Shown here one piece after another: positions 42,967 to 52,589 of a stretch of DNA of 58,068 nucleotides (position 1 is its first letter; each line of letters starts with the position of its first letter). Made by a program: the position numbers and the translations under genes. Under the pieces are notes generated by a model. The model was not told the DNA's origin. It worked only from the letters and a program-made list of their open reading frames with translations, and did no database searches. The stretch is from assembly GCA_020348065.1 (NCBI GenBank), contig CP070742.1, positions 3,019,305-3,077,372 on the forward strand, given 5' to 3'. The stretch comes from Candidatus Zixiibacteriota bacterium (GTDB taxonomy: Bacteria > Zixibacteria > MSB-5A5 > UBA10806).

Positions 42967-44285
42967 GAATAATTAGAGATTATAGAGCGATAGTAATTCT
43001 GCTGGTTATAGCGTTATTGCCGGGCTGCGGCAAACAAACCGCTCAGCTCGATATCGGTCCCGATGGTTACGGCAAGACGATTATGGCCAACGGAATCAGG
43101 GTGCTGGTCAATCATGATCGGTCGACATCACTTACGGCGGCGAGAGTTCTTATGGGCGGCGGGGTTTTGACTGAGAATTCGGAAAATAACGGTATAACAA
43201 ACCTGATGATAAATATGCTTTTAAAGGGCAACGATACCATGACCGCGGCGGAGATTACCGAACAACTCGATTTCCTCGGAGCCGATGTCTCCAGCGTATG
43301 TTATAGAGACTACAGCGCCATATCCTTTACCTCGCTGACCGAGAATTTCGACCGGGTACTGGAGATTATTTCACAGTCTCTTTTATCGCCGACTTTTCCG
43401 GAGGATGAGTTGGGGAAGCTGAAACATGAGGTCGAGGGAGACATTAAGGCATCCAATGACAATCAGGCGCAGGCCTCTAGCAAGCTGTTCTGGAAAACCG
43501 CCTACGGCGATCAATATTACGGCCTGCCCACTCTCGGAACCGAGCAGTCAATATCCTCAATCACGGTCGATGATATCAAAAAACACTATCAGAAATATCT
43601 CGGCGGAAATAATATTATTTTCTCGGTAGCGACCGATTTGCCCGCCGGTCAAATCAACGCTATCATTCATGAACGGCTGGGGGAAATCGCGCCCGAGGCC
43701 GATACCCTTACGCTTCCGGAGCTGAAACTGCAGGATGAGAAATCGGGATTTATAAAATATGACCGAAACCAATCGTTTATTTTTATGGGTGTTATGTTAA
43801 ATCATCTTGAGCCAAACGAAGTACCATATCTTGTTTTACTAAATGAGATTATGGGCAACAATGTGGGTTCGAGGCTGTGGTATCTGCGGCAGAAAGAAAA
43901 ACTGGCCTATTCCGTATATACCCAATACATGACCGATAAATACGGGGGCGTATTCCGCGCCGCAATAGGTACCGATACCACCAAGGTCAAAGTGGCTCTA
44001 AATTCTCTGAACCGTGATTGGAACAGGCTAATCCGGGACGGCGTTACCATGGAAGAGCTTCAGGACGCCAGGATTAACATGAAAAACAACCTGATTTATT
44101 ACATCGATCGCAAGTCCAACAGGGCCAATTACATGGCCTATTATGAATATATGGGCTACGGTTACCGCTTTGTTCCGGATTTAATCGAAATGGCGGATCG
44201 AATCAATCTGGATGAACTGAATGAATTCGTCAAGGATGAATTTACCGAGGACAGGAAGTTTGTCTCAATTGTGGGAAAGAGGTAA
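42963..44285 (+). CDS. M16-family protein, non-catalytic partner, lipoprotein
   Basis: 440 residues. A signal peptide ends in a lipobox L19-P-G-C22, so the protein is membrane-anchored. The fold is M16 (GVLTENSENNGITNLMINML, then DFLGADVSSVCYRDYSAISF), but the H-x-x-E-H motif is replaced by I-T-N-L-M, so no zinc site exists. This is the usual state of the alpha-type, substrate-holding subunit. It overlaps the catalytic gene by 4 nt. The two proteins probably form a heterodimer, with this one tethering it to a membrane. The C-terminal half keeps the R-x-x-x-x-Y...Y motif region (RLWYLRQKEKLAYSV). Confidence 0.88.
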   Translation: MRIIRDYRAIVILLVIALLPGCGKQTAQLDIGPDGYGKTIMANGIRVLVNHDRSTSLTAARVLMGGGVLTENSENNGITNLMINMLLKGNDTMTAAEITEQLDFLGADVSSVCYRDYSAISFTSLTENFDRVLEIISQSLLSPTFPEDELGKLKHEVEGDIKASNDNQAQASSKLFWKTAYGDQYYGLPTLGTEQSISSITVDDIKKHYQKYLGGNNIIFSVATDLPAGQINAIIHERLGEIAPEADTLTLPELKLQDEKSGFIKYDRNQSFIFMGVMLNHLEPNEVPYLVLLNEIMGNNVGSRLWYLRQKEKLAYSVYTQYMTDKYGGVFRAAIGTDTTKVKVALNSLNRDWNRLIRDGVTMEELQDARINMKNNLIYYIDRKSNRANYMAYYEYMGYGYRFVPDLIEMADRINLDELNEFVKDEFTEDRKFVSIVGKR

Positions 44286-44637
44286 ACGAATTTAAATTTT
44301 ATATATTATAGTCTAAAGCGGGATGCTGCCGGGAATTGATGTAATTTTACTTGATTCGCAACGCTGACACCAGGGGAATGCCGAAACTGGAATATTTGAT
44401 AATCCTGGAAGGCAAATTGAAACTACCTTAACCCCCTTTCCCCCCTGGAATACATAATGTTACGCGAAATGCAGAGTACGTTTCGGCAGGGATTTACCTA
44501 TACAGGATTAAAAAGGGTGAATTAGATTAGACCCGGAAAATGGATTTATTGAGATAGCGTTTTAGAATTATATCGAGTGCATGTATGAAATTTCGCGGAT
44601 TTCTGCCAGGTGTTTAAGGTAGTAATAGATCGACTGG
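44286..44637. other. Convergent intergenic stretch without a recognised feature
   Basis: About 350 bases between the M16 operon and the convergent ABC operon. No gene, RNA or clear terminator hairpin could be supported. Confidence 0.3.
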
Positions 44638-45300
44638 CTAATCCTCTATCCATCCGTCGAGAAGTTTTATTATCCTGCTCCCGTACGCGGCGTTTTTCTC
44701 CGAATGGGTTACCTGGAGGATGGTTGTGCCCTCGTCGTTTAATTTTTTCAGCAAGTCCATGATTTCTTTGCCCTGCTCGGAATGGAGATTCCCGGTGGGC
44801 TCGTCGGCCAATAGCAGTTTGGGCTCCGCGATAATGGCCCGGGCGATACCCACCAGCTGCTGCTGGCCGCCGGAAAGCTGATTGGGGAAAAGATCTTTTT
44901 TCCCAACTATTTGAAACCTGTCGAGGGTATCGCAAACCATGCTCTTGCGTTGTGAGCTTTTTATTTTTTTGTATATGAGCGGAGTCTCCAGGTTTTCGTA
45001 TACGGTCAGCTCATCGATAAGGTGATAGCTCTGGAATATGAATCCAATGAACTGCTTGTAGAGATCTACTCTTTTTCTCTCGTTCAACTTTTGTACCGAT
45101 TCCCCGAGAAAATGGTATTCCCCCTCGGACATGGAATCGAGCATACCGATGATATTAAGGAGAGTCGACTTACCGGCTCCGGAGGGTCCCATGATGGTCA
45201 TAAACTCTCCTTCGTTGATCTCGAGATTTATTTTTCTCAGCACATATGTATTTACTTTGCCGGAGGAATAACATTTGGAGACGTTTTTTAAATCTATCAT
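44638..45300 (-). CDS. ABC transporter ATP-binding protein (MacB/LolD type)
   Basis: 220 residues from the ATG at 45300, spaced 9 nt from AAAGG; the ATG at 45309 abuts that site and is less likely. Walker A is GPSGAGKST (about 38-46), the signature is [17 protein letters not shown], and Walker B is [12 protein letters not shown]. The D-loop and switch His (TILQVTHSE) are present, and the size and sequence are those of the LolD/MacB/FtsE group. It would power mechanotransmission-type permeases at the inner membrane. It is the last gene of the operon and the only ATPase for at least six permeases encoded upstream on the same strand. Confidence 0.93.
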   Translation of the reverse strand: MIDLKNVSKCYSSGKVNTYVLRKINLEINEGEFMTIMGPSGAGKSTLLNIIGMLDSMSEGEYHFLGESVQKLNERKRVDLYKQFIGFIFQSYHLIDELTVYENLETPLIYKKIKSSQRKSMVCDTLDRFQIVGKKDLFPNQLSGGQQQLVGIARAIIAEPKLLLADEPTGNLHSEQGKEIMDLLKKLNDEGTTILQVTHSEKNAAYGSRIIKLLDGWIED

Positions 45301-45350
45301 GCCTTGCATCCTTTGTAAATTATCAATTAGAAATTTCTGATTATCCTGTA

Positions 45351-47777
45351 TTATTCATCCCTGAGTGAATTAACCGGATTTGCCACCGCCGCCTTAACAG
45401 CTTGAAACCCTGACGTAAGCAATGCCAGCGCCAACGCCATGATACCAGCAAGTAAAAAGGTTCCGGCGCCTATGGAAGCTCTAAAGGGAAACCATTGCAG
45501 AAAACTCTGCATCAATGAATAAGCCAGGGGCCAGGCGATGATATTGGAAATGGCTATGAGGATCACAAACTCCCTTGAAAGCATTTTCACTATATTCGGA
45601 ACAGAAGCCCCCAGAACCTTTCTGATACCAATTTCCTTTGTCTTTTTTTCCGCGGTAAAAGATACCAGGCCGAATATTCCCAGGCAGGCAATTAATATGG
45701 CCAGCGCGGAGAGAACCGAAAACATCTTCACGCTTCCTCTATCATCATTATAATTGCTCTCAATCAGATCATCCAGAAACGCGTAATCGAAAGTCTTTCC
45801 CGGAAAGGTCGAATCCCATGTTTCCTTGATGGCGGTAACGGAGGCCGATATATCTTGCGGCGGCAATTTAACCACCAGATTAGTAAGCTCTTCCGGTTCC
45901 GGGCTTAGAATGATTTGAGGCCTGTAGGAATAATTCAAAGGTGTTCCGTGAAAGTCTTTTAATACCCCTACTATCTCAACCAGGCCGTCCTTGCGGTAAA
46001 GTTTGTGGCCGATTGGTTCGGTTATTTTGAGGTCTTTGACTACAGCCTCGGTTACCATGACGGTGTTTTTGCCGTCGACCGAACCGTACTCGGAAAATGA
46101 GCGGCCTTTTATGACGTCGAGACCAAAGGTCGATATGAAGTTATCATCCACGCAGAATTTTTTAAATACTACCCTGGAGCTATCCTCGAACGATTGGTCT
46201 TTGTAATATGTGTAAAAGGTATGTCCCTGCGAGCCGGGAGGATCATTTGTGGCGGTAACGGACAACACCTTATTCTTTTTTTGAATTTCGTTTTTCAATA
46301 TGGCCGCATTTTCGGCGGCTTTTTTGCCGATGAAATTTATGACCAGCATGTTTTCTCTTTTGAATCCCAGCTCCATGTTGGCGATATAATTAATCTGTCT
46401 GTAAATGATTGTGGTCGAGCATATAAAACCGATAGCTATGGTGAACTGAAATACCACCAGCCCCTTTCTCAATAAGGACTTTGAAGACTTAATGCCGGAT
46501 TTTCCCTGTAGTACGGCGATGGGGCGGAACCTTGAAAGATATAAGGCGGGATAAAATCCGGCCAATACTCCGACCGCGATGGTTAAAGCGATCACCAGGA
46601 TTACCATTATGCCATTATGATAAAAATCCGCAAACATCTGCCGCGGAAGGAGATCTTCTATAATGATTTTAAAAATCTCGTAAGCGAGCAAACCCAATAT
46701 AACCGAGATAAATGTTATAATAATAGATTCTCCGATAAACTGCCGGATCAGATGCGATTTATGGGCGCCGAAAACCTTACGCACTCCCACCTCCCTGGTT
46801 CGATCGGACGATCTCGCGGTGGAGAGATTGATGAAATTAGCTATGGCCAGAAGCAGCACAAACCCGGCGACCACGCCGATTTCGATCATCATAGATGCCT
46901 CCCCGTGGGGGCTTAGATCGCCCATGCGACCGGAACCGTAATAGCTGAAATAAATATCTTTCAAAGGCTGAAGCTCAAATTCGTACTTGGAGGCGGTTTC
47001 TTTTCCCACATGCCGCTGGAAAATGGCCGATATTTTCGCTTCAACCTCCGCAAGATTAACATCTTCATTTAAGAGCATATAGACAAAATCACGATCGTAT
47101 TTTTCCCACGAGGCTAAATTTTCATCAATATGTTGAAGGCTGGAATATGATACTATGAACTCACAATTAAGTTGGGTATTAGGAGGGATCTCCTTCAACA
47201 CGCCGGTTATCCGGCAGGTGAGTTTATCGTTGATTTTTACGACCCGGCCGATAGGATTTATGCCCTTGAAATATTTTTGGGCCGCAGGTTCGGTGATCAG
47301 CATGGTGAACGGCTCTCTCAGCGCGGATTTCGGATCGCCGGCGACTAAAGGCAGGGTGAAAATTTCAAGGTATTCGGGATCGGCACAAAAAACGTTAGCA
47401 TCATATTTGAAACCTTCCCGTGCCGCCTCATACCGCTCCATGAAGCTGCCCTCGCCGATGGAGAGATCGATATTTCCGATGACTCTGAAAACCGCGATTT
47501 TTTGGGTCTCGGGAAGGCTCTCCCTTAGCGCCGGCCCCAGGGGCGACATGACCAGGGAGGAATACAGCTCGGTATCCTCGGCCCTGTATTTAAGATTTAC
47601 CCGGTAAATGCGATCCTTATTTTGGTGGAAATCCTCGAAGCTGAGCTCGTAGCTGATATGCCCGATGACGATCAGGCATAACGCCAGCCCGATCGCCAGG
47701 CCGAAAATGTTAATAAGAGAATATATTTTATGCCTTGCCAGCATTCTTAATGCAACCATTATGTAGTTTTTCAACAT
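45351..47777 (-). CDS. ABC permease, FtsX/MacB type, duplicated form (array member 6)
   Basis: 808 residues. The plan is an N-terminal TM (about 20-42), a periplasmic MacB core domain (about 43-285), three TMs (about 290-420), a fourth TM near 440, a second periplasmic core, and three C-terminal TMs (about 680-800). The cytoplasmic signature TAEKKTKEIGIRKVLGASVP precedes the last TMs, and its earlier counterpart is SDRTREVGVRKVFGAHKSHL. Such ~800-residue permeases resemble the orphan permeases of FCB bacteria and Acidobacteria. This gene is 50 nt before the ATPase gene. Its first 35 residues are nearly identical to those of the next upstream permease, suggesting recent duplication or gene conversion. 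Confidence 0.9.
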   Translation of the reverse strand: MLKNYIMVALRMLARHKIYSLINIFGLAIGLALCLIVIGHISYELSFEDFHQNKDRIYRVNLKYRAEDTELYSSLVMSPLGPALRESLPETQKIAVFRVIGNIDLSIGEGSFMERYEAAREGFKYDANVFCADPEYLEIFTLPLVAGDPKSALREPFTMLITEPAAQKYFKGINPIGRVVKINDKLTCRITGVLKEIPPNTQLNCEFIVSYSSLQHIDENLASWEKYDRDFVYMLLNEDVNLAEVEAKISAIFQRHVGKETASKYEFELQPLKDIYFSYYGSGRMGDLSPHGEASMMIEIGVVAGFVLLLAIANFINLSTARSSDRTREVGVRKVFGAHKSHLIRQFIGESIIITFISVILGLLAYEIFKIIIEDLLPRQMFADFYHNGIMVILVIALTIAVGVLAGFYPALYLSRFRPIAVLQGKSGIKSSKSLLRKGLVVFQFTIAIGFICSTTIIYRQINYIANMELGFKRENMLVINFIGKKAAENAAILKNEIQKKNKVLSVTATNDPPGSQGHTFYTYYKDQSFEDSSRVVFKKFCVDDNFISTFGLDVIKGRSFSEYGSVDGKNTVMVTEAVVKDLKITEPIGHKLYRKDGLVEIVGVLKDFHGTPLNYSYRPQIILSPEPEELTNLVVKLPPQDISASVTAIKETWDSTFPGKTFDYAFLDDLIESNYNDDRGSVKMFSVLSALAILIACLGIFGLVSFTAEKKTKEIGIRKVLGASVPNIVKMLSREFVILIAISNIIAWPLAYSLMQSFLQWFPFRASIGAGTFLLAGIMALALALLTSGFQAVKAAVANPVNSLRDE

Positions 47778-47790
47778 ATCAAATCCTCAC

Positions 47791-50172
47791 TTATTCGTAT
47801 TTTAGCGTGTCCACTGGATTAGACATGGCGGCCTTTAAGGCCTGGAAACTAACAGTCAATATCGCAACAAGCAGCACCGCAAGGGCAGAAGCGGCGAAAA
47901 TCCACAGATTAAGATTTATTCTGTAAGGGTAATTTTGAAGAAGCCTGTTCATTATAAGATAAGCGACAGGCCAGGCTATCAAATTCGCTATTGCTACGAG
48001 AACAACGAAATCTTTTGCCAGAAGGTTTATGATATTAAAAACTTTTGCCCCCAGCACCTTGCGTATGCCGATTTCTTTGGTTCGGCGCTCGGTTATGCTG
48101 GAAACCAGTCCGAATAGACCGAGACAGGAAATAAAGATCGCGAGCAGCGTAAATATACTTACAATAATCCTGATTTTATTTTCTTTGCGATAGAGATTTT
48201 TATATGTATCATCGAGTAATTCAAATTCAAAGGGAGTTACTTTGTTAAATTTTTCCCAGGTGTTTCTGATATGTGATAGGGCGCCGTCAAAATTGTCTTC
48301 ACTGAATCTTATCAATACTTTTCCGTGTTCCGAAGCGTCGGCGAAATCCTGAACCGGCCTGTAAACACGCGGGCTGATATCTTTGTATAGCGAGGCTACG
48401 TTCGCGTTTTTTACAACTCCAATTATGGTGGCATCAAACTCCATGTAGCCGAATCTTTTGCCGACCGGATTCTCCAATCCCATTTTTCCGACAGCCTCTT
48501 CATTGATTATAACGGCAGCGCTTGTATCAGTTATTAGTTTTTTAGAAAATAACCTGCCCCGGACAAGCTCAAATCGCAGCGTTTCGAAATAGTCAGGCTC
48601 TACATTGCTCACGTTGAATGTCAAATCATAATTGGGGACGCCTCCTTCCCAGACAAATCCGTTTGTGCTGAAATCCCCGTATGCTTCGAGATTGTACTGA
48701 GAAGAAACGGACTCTATATAGGGGGATTGAAGCAATTCGGATTTTATTGTCGAATATTGCGACCCTGTATTTTCCTTTATGGGTATATGAACGATGTTGG
48801 CTCTGTCAAACCCGAGATCTTTGGTGCTGATATAATTAAGCTGAAGGTAGATAATGGCTGTACCTATAAATAAAGCGATGGAAAGAGAAAATTGAAATAC
48901 GACCAGAATTCTCCTTAGCGATGATTTTCGGGAAACAGATCTTTCTTTCCCTTTCAGAACGGCTACTGGATTAAAAGAAGATAAATAAAACGCGGGATAA
49001 CTTCCGGCTACAATACCGACAATTATTATTATGGCGATTGCCCCTGAAATTAACCCGGGATCGAAGATATTAATGTCCAACGATTTTCCCACCAGGTTGT
49101 TAAACGCGGGAAGGCAAATTTCAACCAGCACAACCGCCAGGAAAAACGAGATGGCAGAAAGGAGAATCGATTCCCCCAGAAACTGCCTTACCAATTGAAG
49201 TCGACGGGCGCCGACCGCTTTTCTCAATCCCACTTCCTTGGCGCGAATCAGTGACCTTGCGGTTGAGAGATTTATGAAATTTATGCAGGCGATTAAAAGC
49301 ACAAACACCGCAATTACGGAAAAGCTATATGCCAGTAAGGAATCGCCTATATCAGTGTAAACGCGATAATTGTTTTTACCGTCGAGATGAACCCGCAGAA
49401 AGGGCTGGAGATCGAAGGAAACTCCGGCCTTAAATTGCGGGCAATTGTTTTTTTCACCTATCTCGTTCATTTTCTTTACTATGCCTTCTATGTCGGCGTT
49501 TGGGTTTATCTCGATATAGGTAACGGTCATAAAAGCGCCCCAGTGAGATTCCAGCTCGGTAAATTCCTCGCCCTTAATTTTCAAAGACGCGATTATGTCG
49601 CATTTAAACGAGGAATTTTTCGGAAAATCTTTCATAACCCCGGAGACAGTAAGCTGATAATTATTATCAGCCACCAGGATTTTTCCCAGAGGATCTTCTT
49701 CGCCGAAATACTTTCTGGCTATTTGTTCGGTTATAACGATTTCATTGGGATTCGATAAAGCGTTTTCCGGATTGCCATAAATAAAGGGAAATGAAAAAAT
49801 GTTGAAAAACGGTTGCTCCGTAAGCATAATGCGCGTTTCGTAAAAGGCTTTATCATTATAACTTATGACCAGTTTGGGCACATCCATAACCCTGGCCACG
49901 TCTATTACGTCAGGTATTTCAGTTCTAATGGCGTTTGCCAGGGGAGCCGGCGCGCCATCAATGCCGTCTTCGAAGTACGCTCCTTTGGCTATAATCCGGT
50001 AAAGATTGTTGACGTCTTTATGAAATTTATCGTAACTCAATTCATCGGTAACCCACAACGCGATTAGAATAAAAACGGTCATTCCCACTGCCAGCCCGGA
50101 AATATTAATAAGAGAATACATTTTATGTCTTGCCAGCGTTCTTAACGCCACCATGATGTAGTTTTTTAACAT
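47791..50172 (-). CDS. ABC permease, FtsX/MacB type, duplicated form (array member 5)
   Basis: 793 residues with the same two-core layout. It opens MLKNYIMVALRTLARHKMYS, matching the downstream paralogue at nearly every position, then diverges (VTDELSYDKFHKDVNNLYRI). The first signature is SLIRAKEVGLRKAVGARRLQ and the second ITERRTKEIGIRKVLGAKVF. The C-terminus MSNPVDTLKYE is the family ending. Spacing to the next gene is 13 nt, and GAGGATTTGAT precedes the ATG, exactly as in array member 6. It should form a dimer in the inner membrane powered by the shared ATPase. Confidence 0.9.
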   Translation of the reverse strand: MLKNYIMVALRTLARHKMYSLINISGLAVGMTVFILIALWVTDELSYDKFHKDVNNLYRIIAKGAYFEDGIDGAPAPLANAIRTEIPDVIDVARVMDVPKLVISYNDKAFYETRIMLTEQPFFNIFSFPFIYGNPENALSNPNEIVITEQIARKYFGEEDPLGKILVADNNYQLTVSGVMKDFPKNSSFKCDIIASLKIKGEEFTELESHWGAFMTVTYIEINPNADIEGIVKKMNEIGEKNNCPQFKAGVSFDLQPFLRVHLDGKNNYRVYTDIGDSLLAYSFSVIAVFVLLIACINFINLSTARSLIRAKEVGLRKAVGARRLQLVRQFLGESILLSAISFFLAVVLVEICLPAFNNLVGKSLDINIFDPGLISGAIAIIIIVGIVAGSYPAFYLSSFNPVAVLKGKERSVSRKSSLRRILVVFQFSLSIALFIGTAIIYLQLNYISTKDLGFDRANIVHIPIKENTGSQYSTIKSELLQSPYIESVSSQYNLEAYGDFSTNGFVWEGGVPNYDLTFNVSNVEPDYFETLRFELVRGRLFSKKLITDTSAAVIINEEAVGKMGLENPVGKRFGYMEFDATIIGVVKNANVASLYKDISPRVYRPVQDFADASEHGKVLIRFSEDNFDGALSHIRNTWEKFNKVTPFEFELLDDTYKNLYRKENKIRIIVSIFTLLAIFISCLGLFGLVSSITERRTKEIGIRKVLGAKVFNIINLLAKDFVVLVAIANLIAWPVAYLIMNRLLQNYPYRINLNLWIFAASALAVLLVAILTVSFQALKAAMSNPVDTLKYE

Positions 50173-50185
50173 ATCAAATCCTCAC

Positions 50186-52576
50186 TTATTCATGCCGTAA
50201 AGCTTCTACCGGATTGGAGAAGGCGGCCTTGAAAGTCTGCGATGCCACCGCGATGATGGCGATAAAAAGGGTGATCGATATTACCGATAGATATATTTCT
50301 GGGCCGATGCCCGTTATGAACAAAAGTCCGGACTGTAGTAATCTGTCCCAGGCCAGGTATATAATGGACAGCCCGACCAGGTTGGCGACGGCGACCAGGA
50401 TTAAAAATTCCCTGGTGATCGTCCAGAAAACCCTGTTTAATGAAGCGCCCAGGACCTTTCTGATTCCTATCTCCTTTGTTCTTCTTTCTATCATGTAGGA
50501 CGTAAGTCCGAAAAGGCCCAGGCTCGAGAAAAATATGGCAATGATGCCGATGAGATTGAAAAAACCGGCAAGTTTGTTCATCATTCCCAGAGTATTCTGG
50601 AAATATTCGTCGAGGGTAACGCATTCGAAGGGCAGATCGGGCGCGATATCCGACCACTGTCTTTCCAATTTTTCGCGAAGCGATTTGAATGTCGTCGTGG
50701 AAGAGAATTTTAGCAGCATATAATTCAGGCTTTCCTGTTCCAGAAATAAAATAGCGGGTTCCATCTCAAAGCCGATATCCCCGAAAACAAAATCTTTCGC
50801 GATACCTATGACCGTACCGGTTTTGTCATCTACAGTCAATCGTTTTCCAAGCGGATCGCCCCACTTTAGCTTCGATGCCGCGGCCTCATTGATTATCAGG
50901 CTGTTATTGTCCGTGAATTCCCTCGAAAAACTCCTTCCCTTAATGATTCCGATATCGAGCATCTCGACAAAGTCGTAATCAACGCCGTATGCCCCCATGG
51001 TCATTGACTCATCGGGGCCTTTATCGGGTACCGATACCCAGGCCGGCGAAATCCATACGATTGGTAAATTCGCGGACGCCGAAACAGAGGTAACCTCGGG
51101 ATTTTGTGAAAAACTGTTTTGCAGCAACTGGCGACTGGAACGGGTTTCCTCAGAAAGAGCGACCGCCGCGATACCGCTTCTATTGAAACCGAAATTCGAG
51201 ATCTTCAGGTTTTCGAACTGGCCGTTGATAATGGCCGCGAAGGCGATAAAAATAATGGAAAATATGAACTGGAATATAATCATTATCTTGCTGGCGAATC
51301 TTTTTTTCCTGCCCGATTGATATCGCTCTTTTAGAATCAGCAGGGGGCGAAAGGAAGAAAGATAAAACGCGGGATAGGTACCTGAAACTAGTCCCGCAAA
51401 AACGGTGGTCGCCAGAAAATACTTGAAAAGGAAGGGATAACCCCACATCGAAAATGAAACATGAGGCATGCCAGAGGATGGCAAAACCTCATTCATATAA
51501 GTCAAAAATAATGGATAAAGGAATTCGAAGAGGACTATGGCCAGGGGCAGGGCAATAAAGGAGATCAACAGAGATTCCCCCAGAAATTGAATAATCAGCT
51601 GGGTCCGCCGGGCGCCTATCACTTTGCGAAGCCCTACCTCCTTTGCCCGGTACATAAATCGCGCAGTCGTCAGGTTAATAAAATTAATACAAACAACCAG
51701 AAGCAGTAAAATACCGATAGATAATATTATGACAATGGCGGTCTTGTTGCTTTGATGGAACAGGGATTCGATATGCCCGGAATCCAATCGGAAATCCAGA
51801 AGAGGGAAAAGGTACAGGCGTTCGGGAGATTTATCCGATTCAGCATAGTATTTTTTTAGAAAAGCGGGAAATTTTTTCTCGAGCTCTACCTTATCGTAAC
51901 CGTCGGGAAGCGTCACAAACGTGGAATGTTGATTTGAAGCCCAATCGTTAGATGGAGCAGATAGAGATCCTGACATTTCCATGGGAACGAGGAAATGAAA
52001 TATAATGGAAGAGGTACCGGTGATATTTTTAGTAACGCCGGTTACGATTAATTCCATATCTTTTTTGAAAGTCAGAGTTTTGTCCACCGGATTTTCTTTT
52101 CCGAAATACTTGAGAGCGGCAGATTCGGAAATGACAATAGAATTGGGATCTGAGAGCGCCGTCTCCGGATTTCCGGATACCATTTCAAACGTGAAAAATG
52201 TAAGGAACTCGGAATCCACAAACATGATATCATTTTCGTAAAAAGCTCTATCGTTGCGTCTGATGGGAATTTTGCCCGCAGGCAGAACGCGTACGGCCTT
52301 TTCAATTTCGGGAAATTCATCGAGCAACGCGTCCTTAAGCGGGGCGGGTGTAAACAACGTATGCGTTTGATCCTGGCTGACGGGCAACACCTGTACGACA
52401 CCGTAAATTCTCTCAGCGTTTTTATGAAACTTTGCGGCGTTCAGTTTAACGCCGGCGGATATGGCGAATATGCCGAAACCAGCCATGCCGACGGCCATTC
52501 CGAAAACGTTTATGATTGAGAAAAGTTTTTGTTTTCTAAGGTTTCTAAGGGCTACTAAAAGATAATTTTTAAGCAT
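50186..52576 (-). CDS. ABC permease, FtsX/MacB type, duplicated form (array member 4)
   Basis: 796 residues, the most divergent N-terminus of the array (MLKNYLLVALRNLRKQKLFS, then AVGMAGFGIFAISAGVKLNA, lacking the usual W-V-x-x-E-L-S-Y). The first signature is RFMYRAKEVGLRKVIGARRT and the second IERRTKEIGIRKVLGASLNR. The periplasmic cores show the common motifs SDPNSIVISESAALKYFGKE and LSSFRPLLILKERYQSG. The ending is NPVEALRHE. The spacing to array member 5 is 13 nt. It probably has a ligand range different from its neighbours because the periplasmic regions are poorly conserved between paralogues. Confidence 0.9.
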   Translation of the reverse strand: MLKNYLLVALRNLRKQKLFSIINVFGMAVGMAGFGIFAISAGVKLNAAKFHKNAERIYGVVQVLPVSQDQTHTLFTPAPLKDALLDEFPEIEKAVRVLPAGKIPIRRNDRAFYENDIMFVDSEFLTFFTFEMVSGNPETALSDPNSIVISESAALKYFGKENPVDKTLTFKKDMELIVTGVTKNITGTSSIIFHFLVPMEMSGSLSAPSNDWASNQHSTFVTLPDGYDKVELEKKFPAFLKKYYAESDKSPERLYLFPLLDFRLDSGHIESLFHQSNKTAIVIILSIGILLLLVVCINFINLTTARFMYRAKEVGLRKVIGARRTQLIIQFLGESLLISFIALPLAIVLFEFLYPLFLTYMNEVLPSSGMPHVSFSMWGYPFLFKYFLATTVFAGLVSGTYPAFYLSSFRPLLILKERYQSGRKKRFASKIMIIFQFIFSIIFIAFAAIINGQFENLKISNFGFNRSGIAAVALSEETRSSRQLLQNSFSQNPEVTSVSASANLPIVWISPAWVSVPDKGPDESMTMGAYGVDYDFVEMLDIGIIKGRSFSREFTDNNSLIINEAAASKLKWGDPLGKRLTVDDKTGTVIGIAKDFVFGDIGFEMEPAILFLEQESLNYMLLKFSSTTTFKSLREKLERQWSDIAPDLPFECVTLDEYFQNTLGMMNKLAGFFNLIGIIAIFFSSLGLFGLTSYMIERRTKEIGIRKVLGASLNRVFWTITREFLILVAVANLVGLSIIYLAWDRLLQSGLLFITGIGPEIYLSVISITLFIAIIAVASQTFKAAFSNPVEALRHE

Positions 52577-52589
52577 TTTATATCACCTT

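Noticed and set aside
44546-44935. A 129-codon minus-strand frame
   Set aside because: It is an Arg/Gly-rich shadow of the ABC ATPase gene in another frame.
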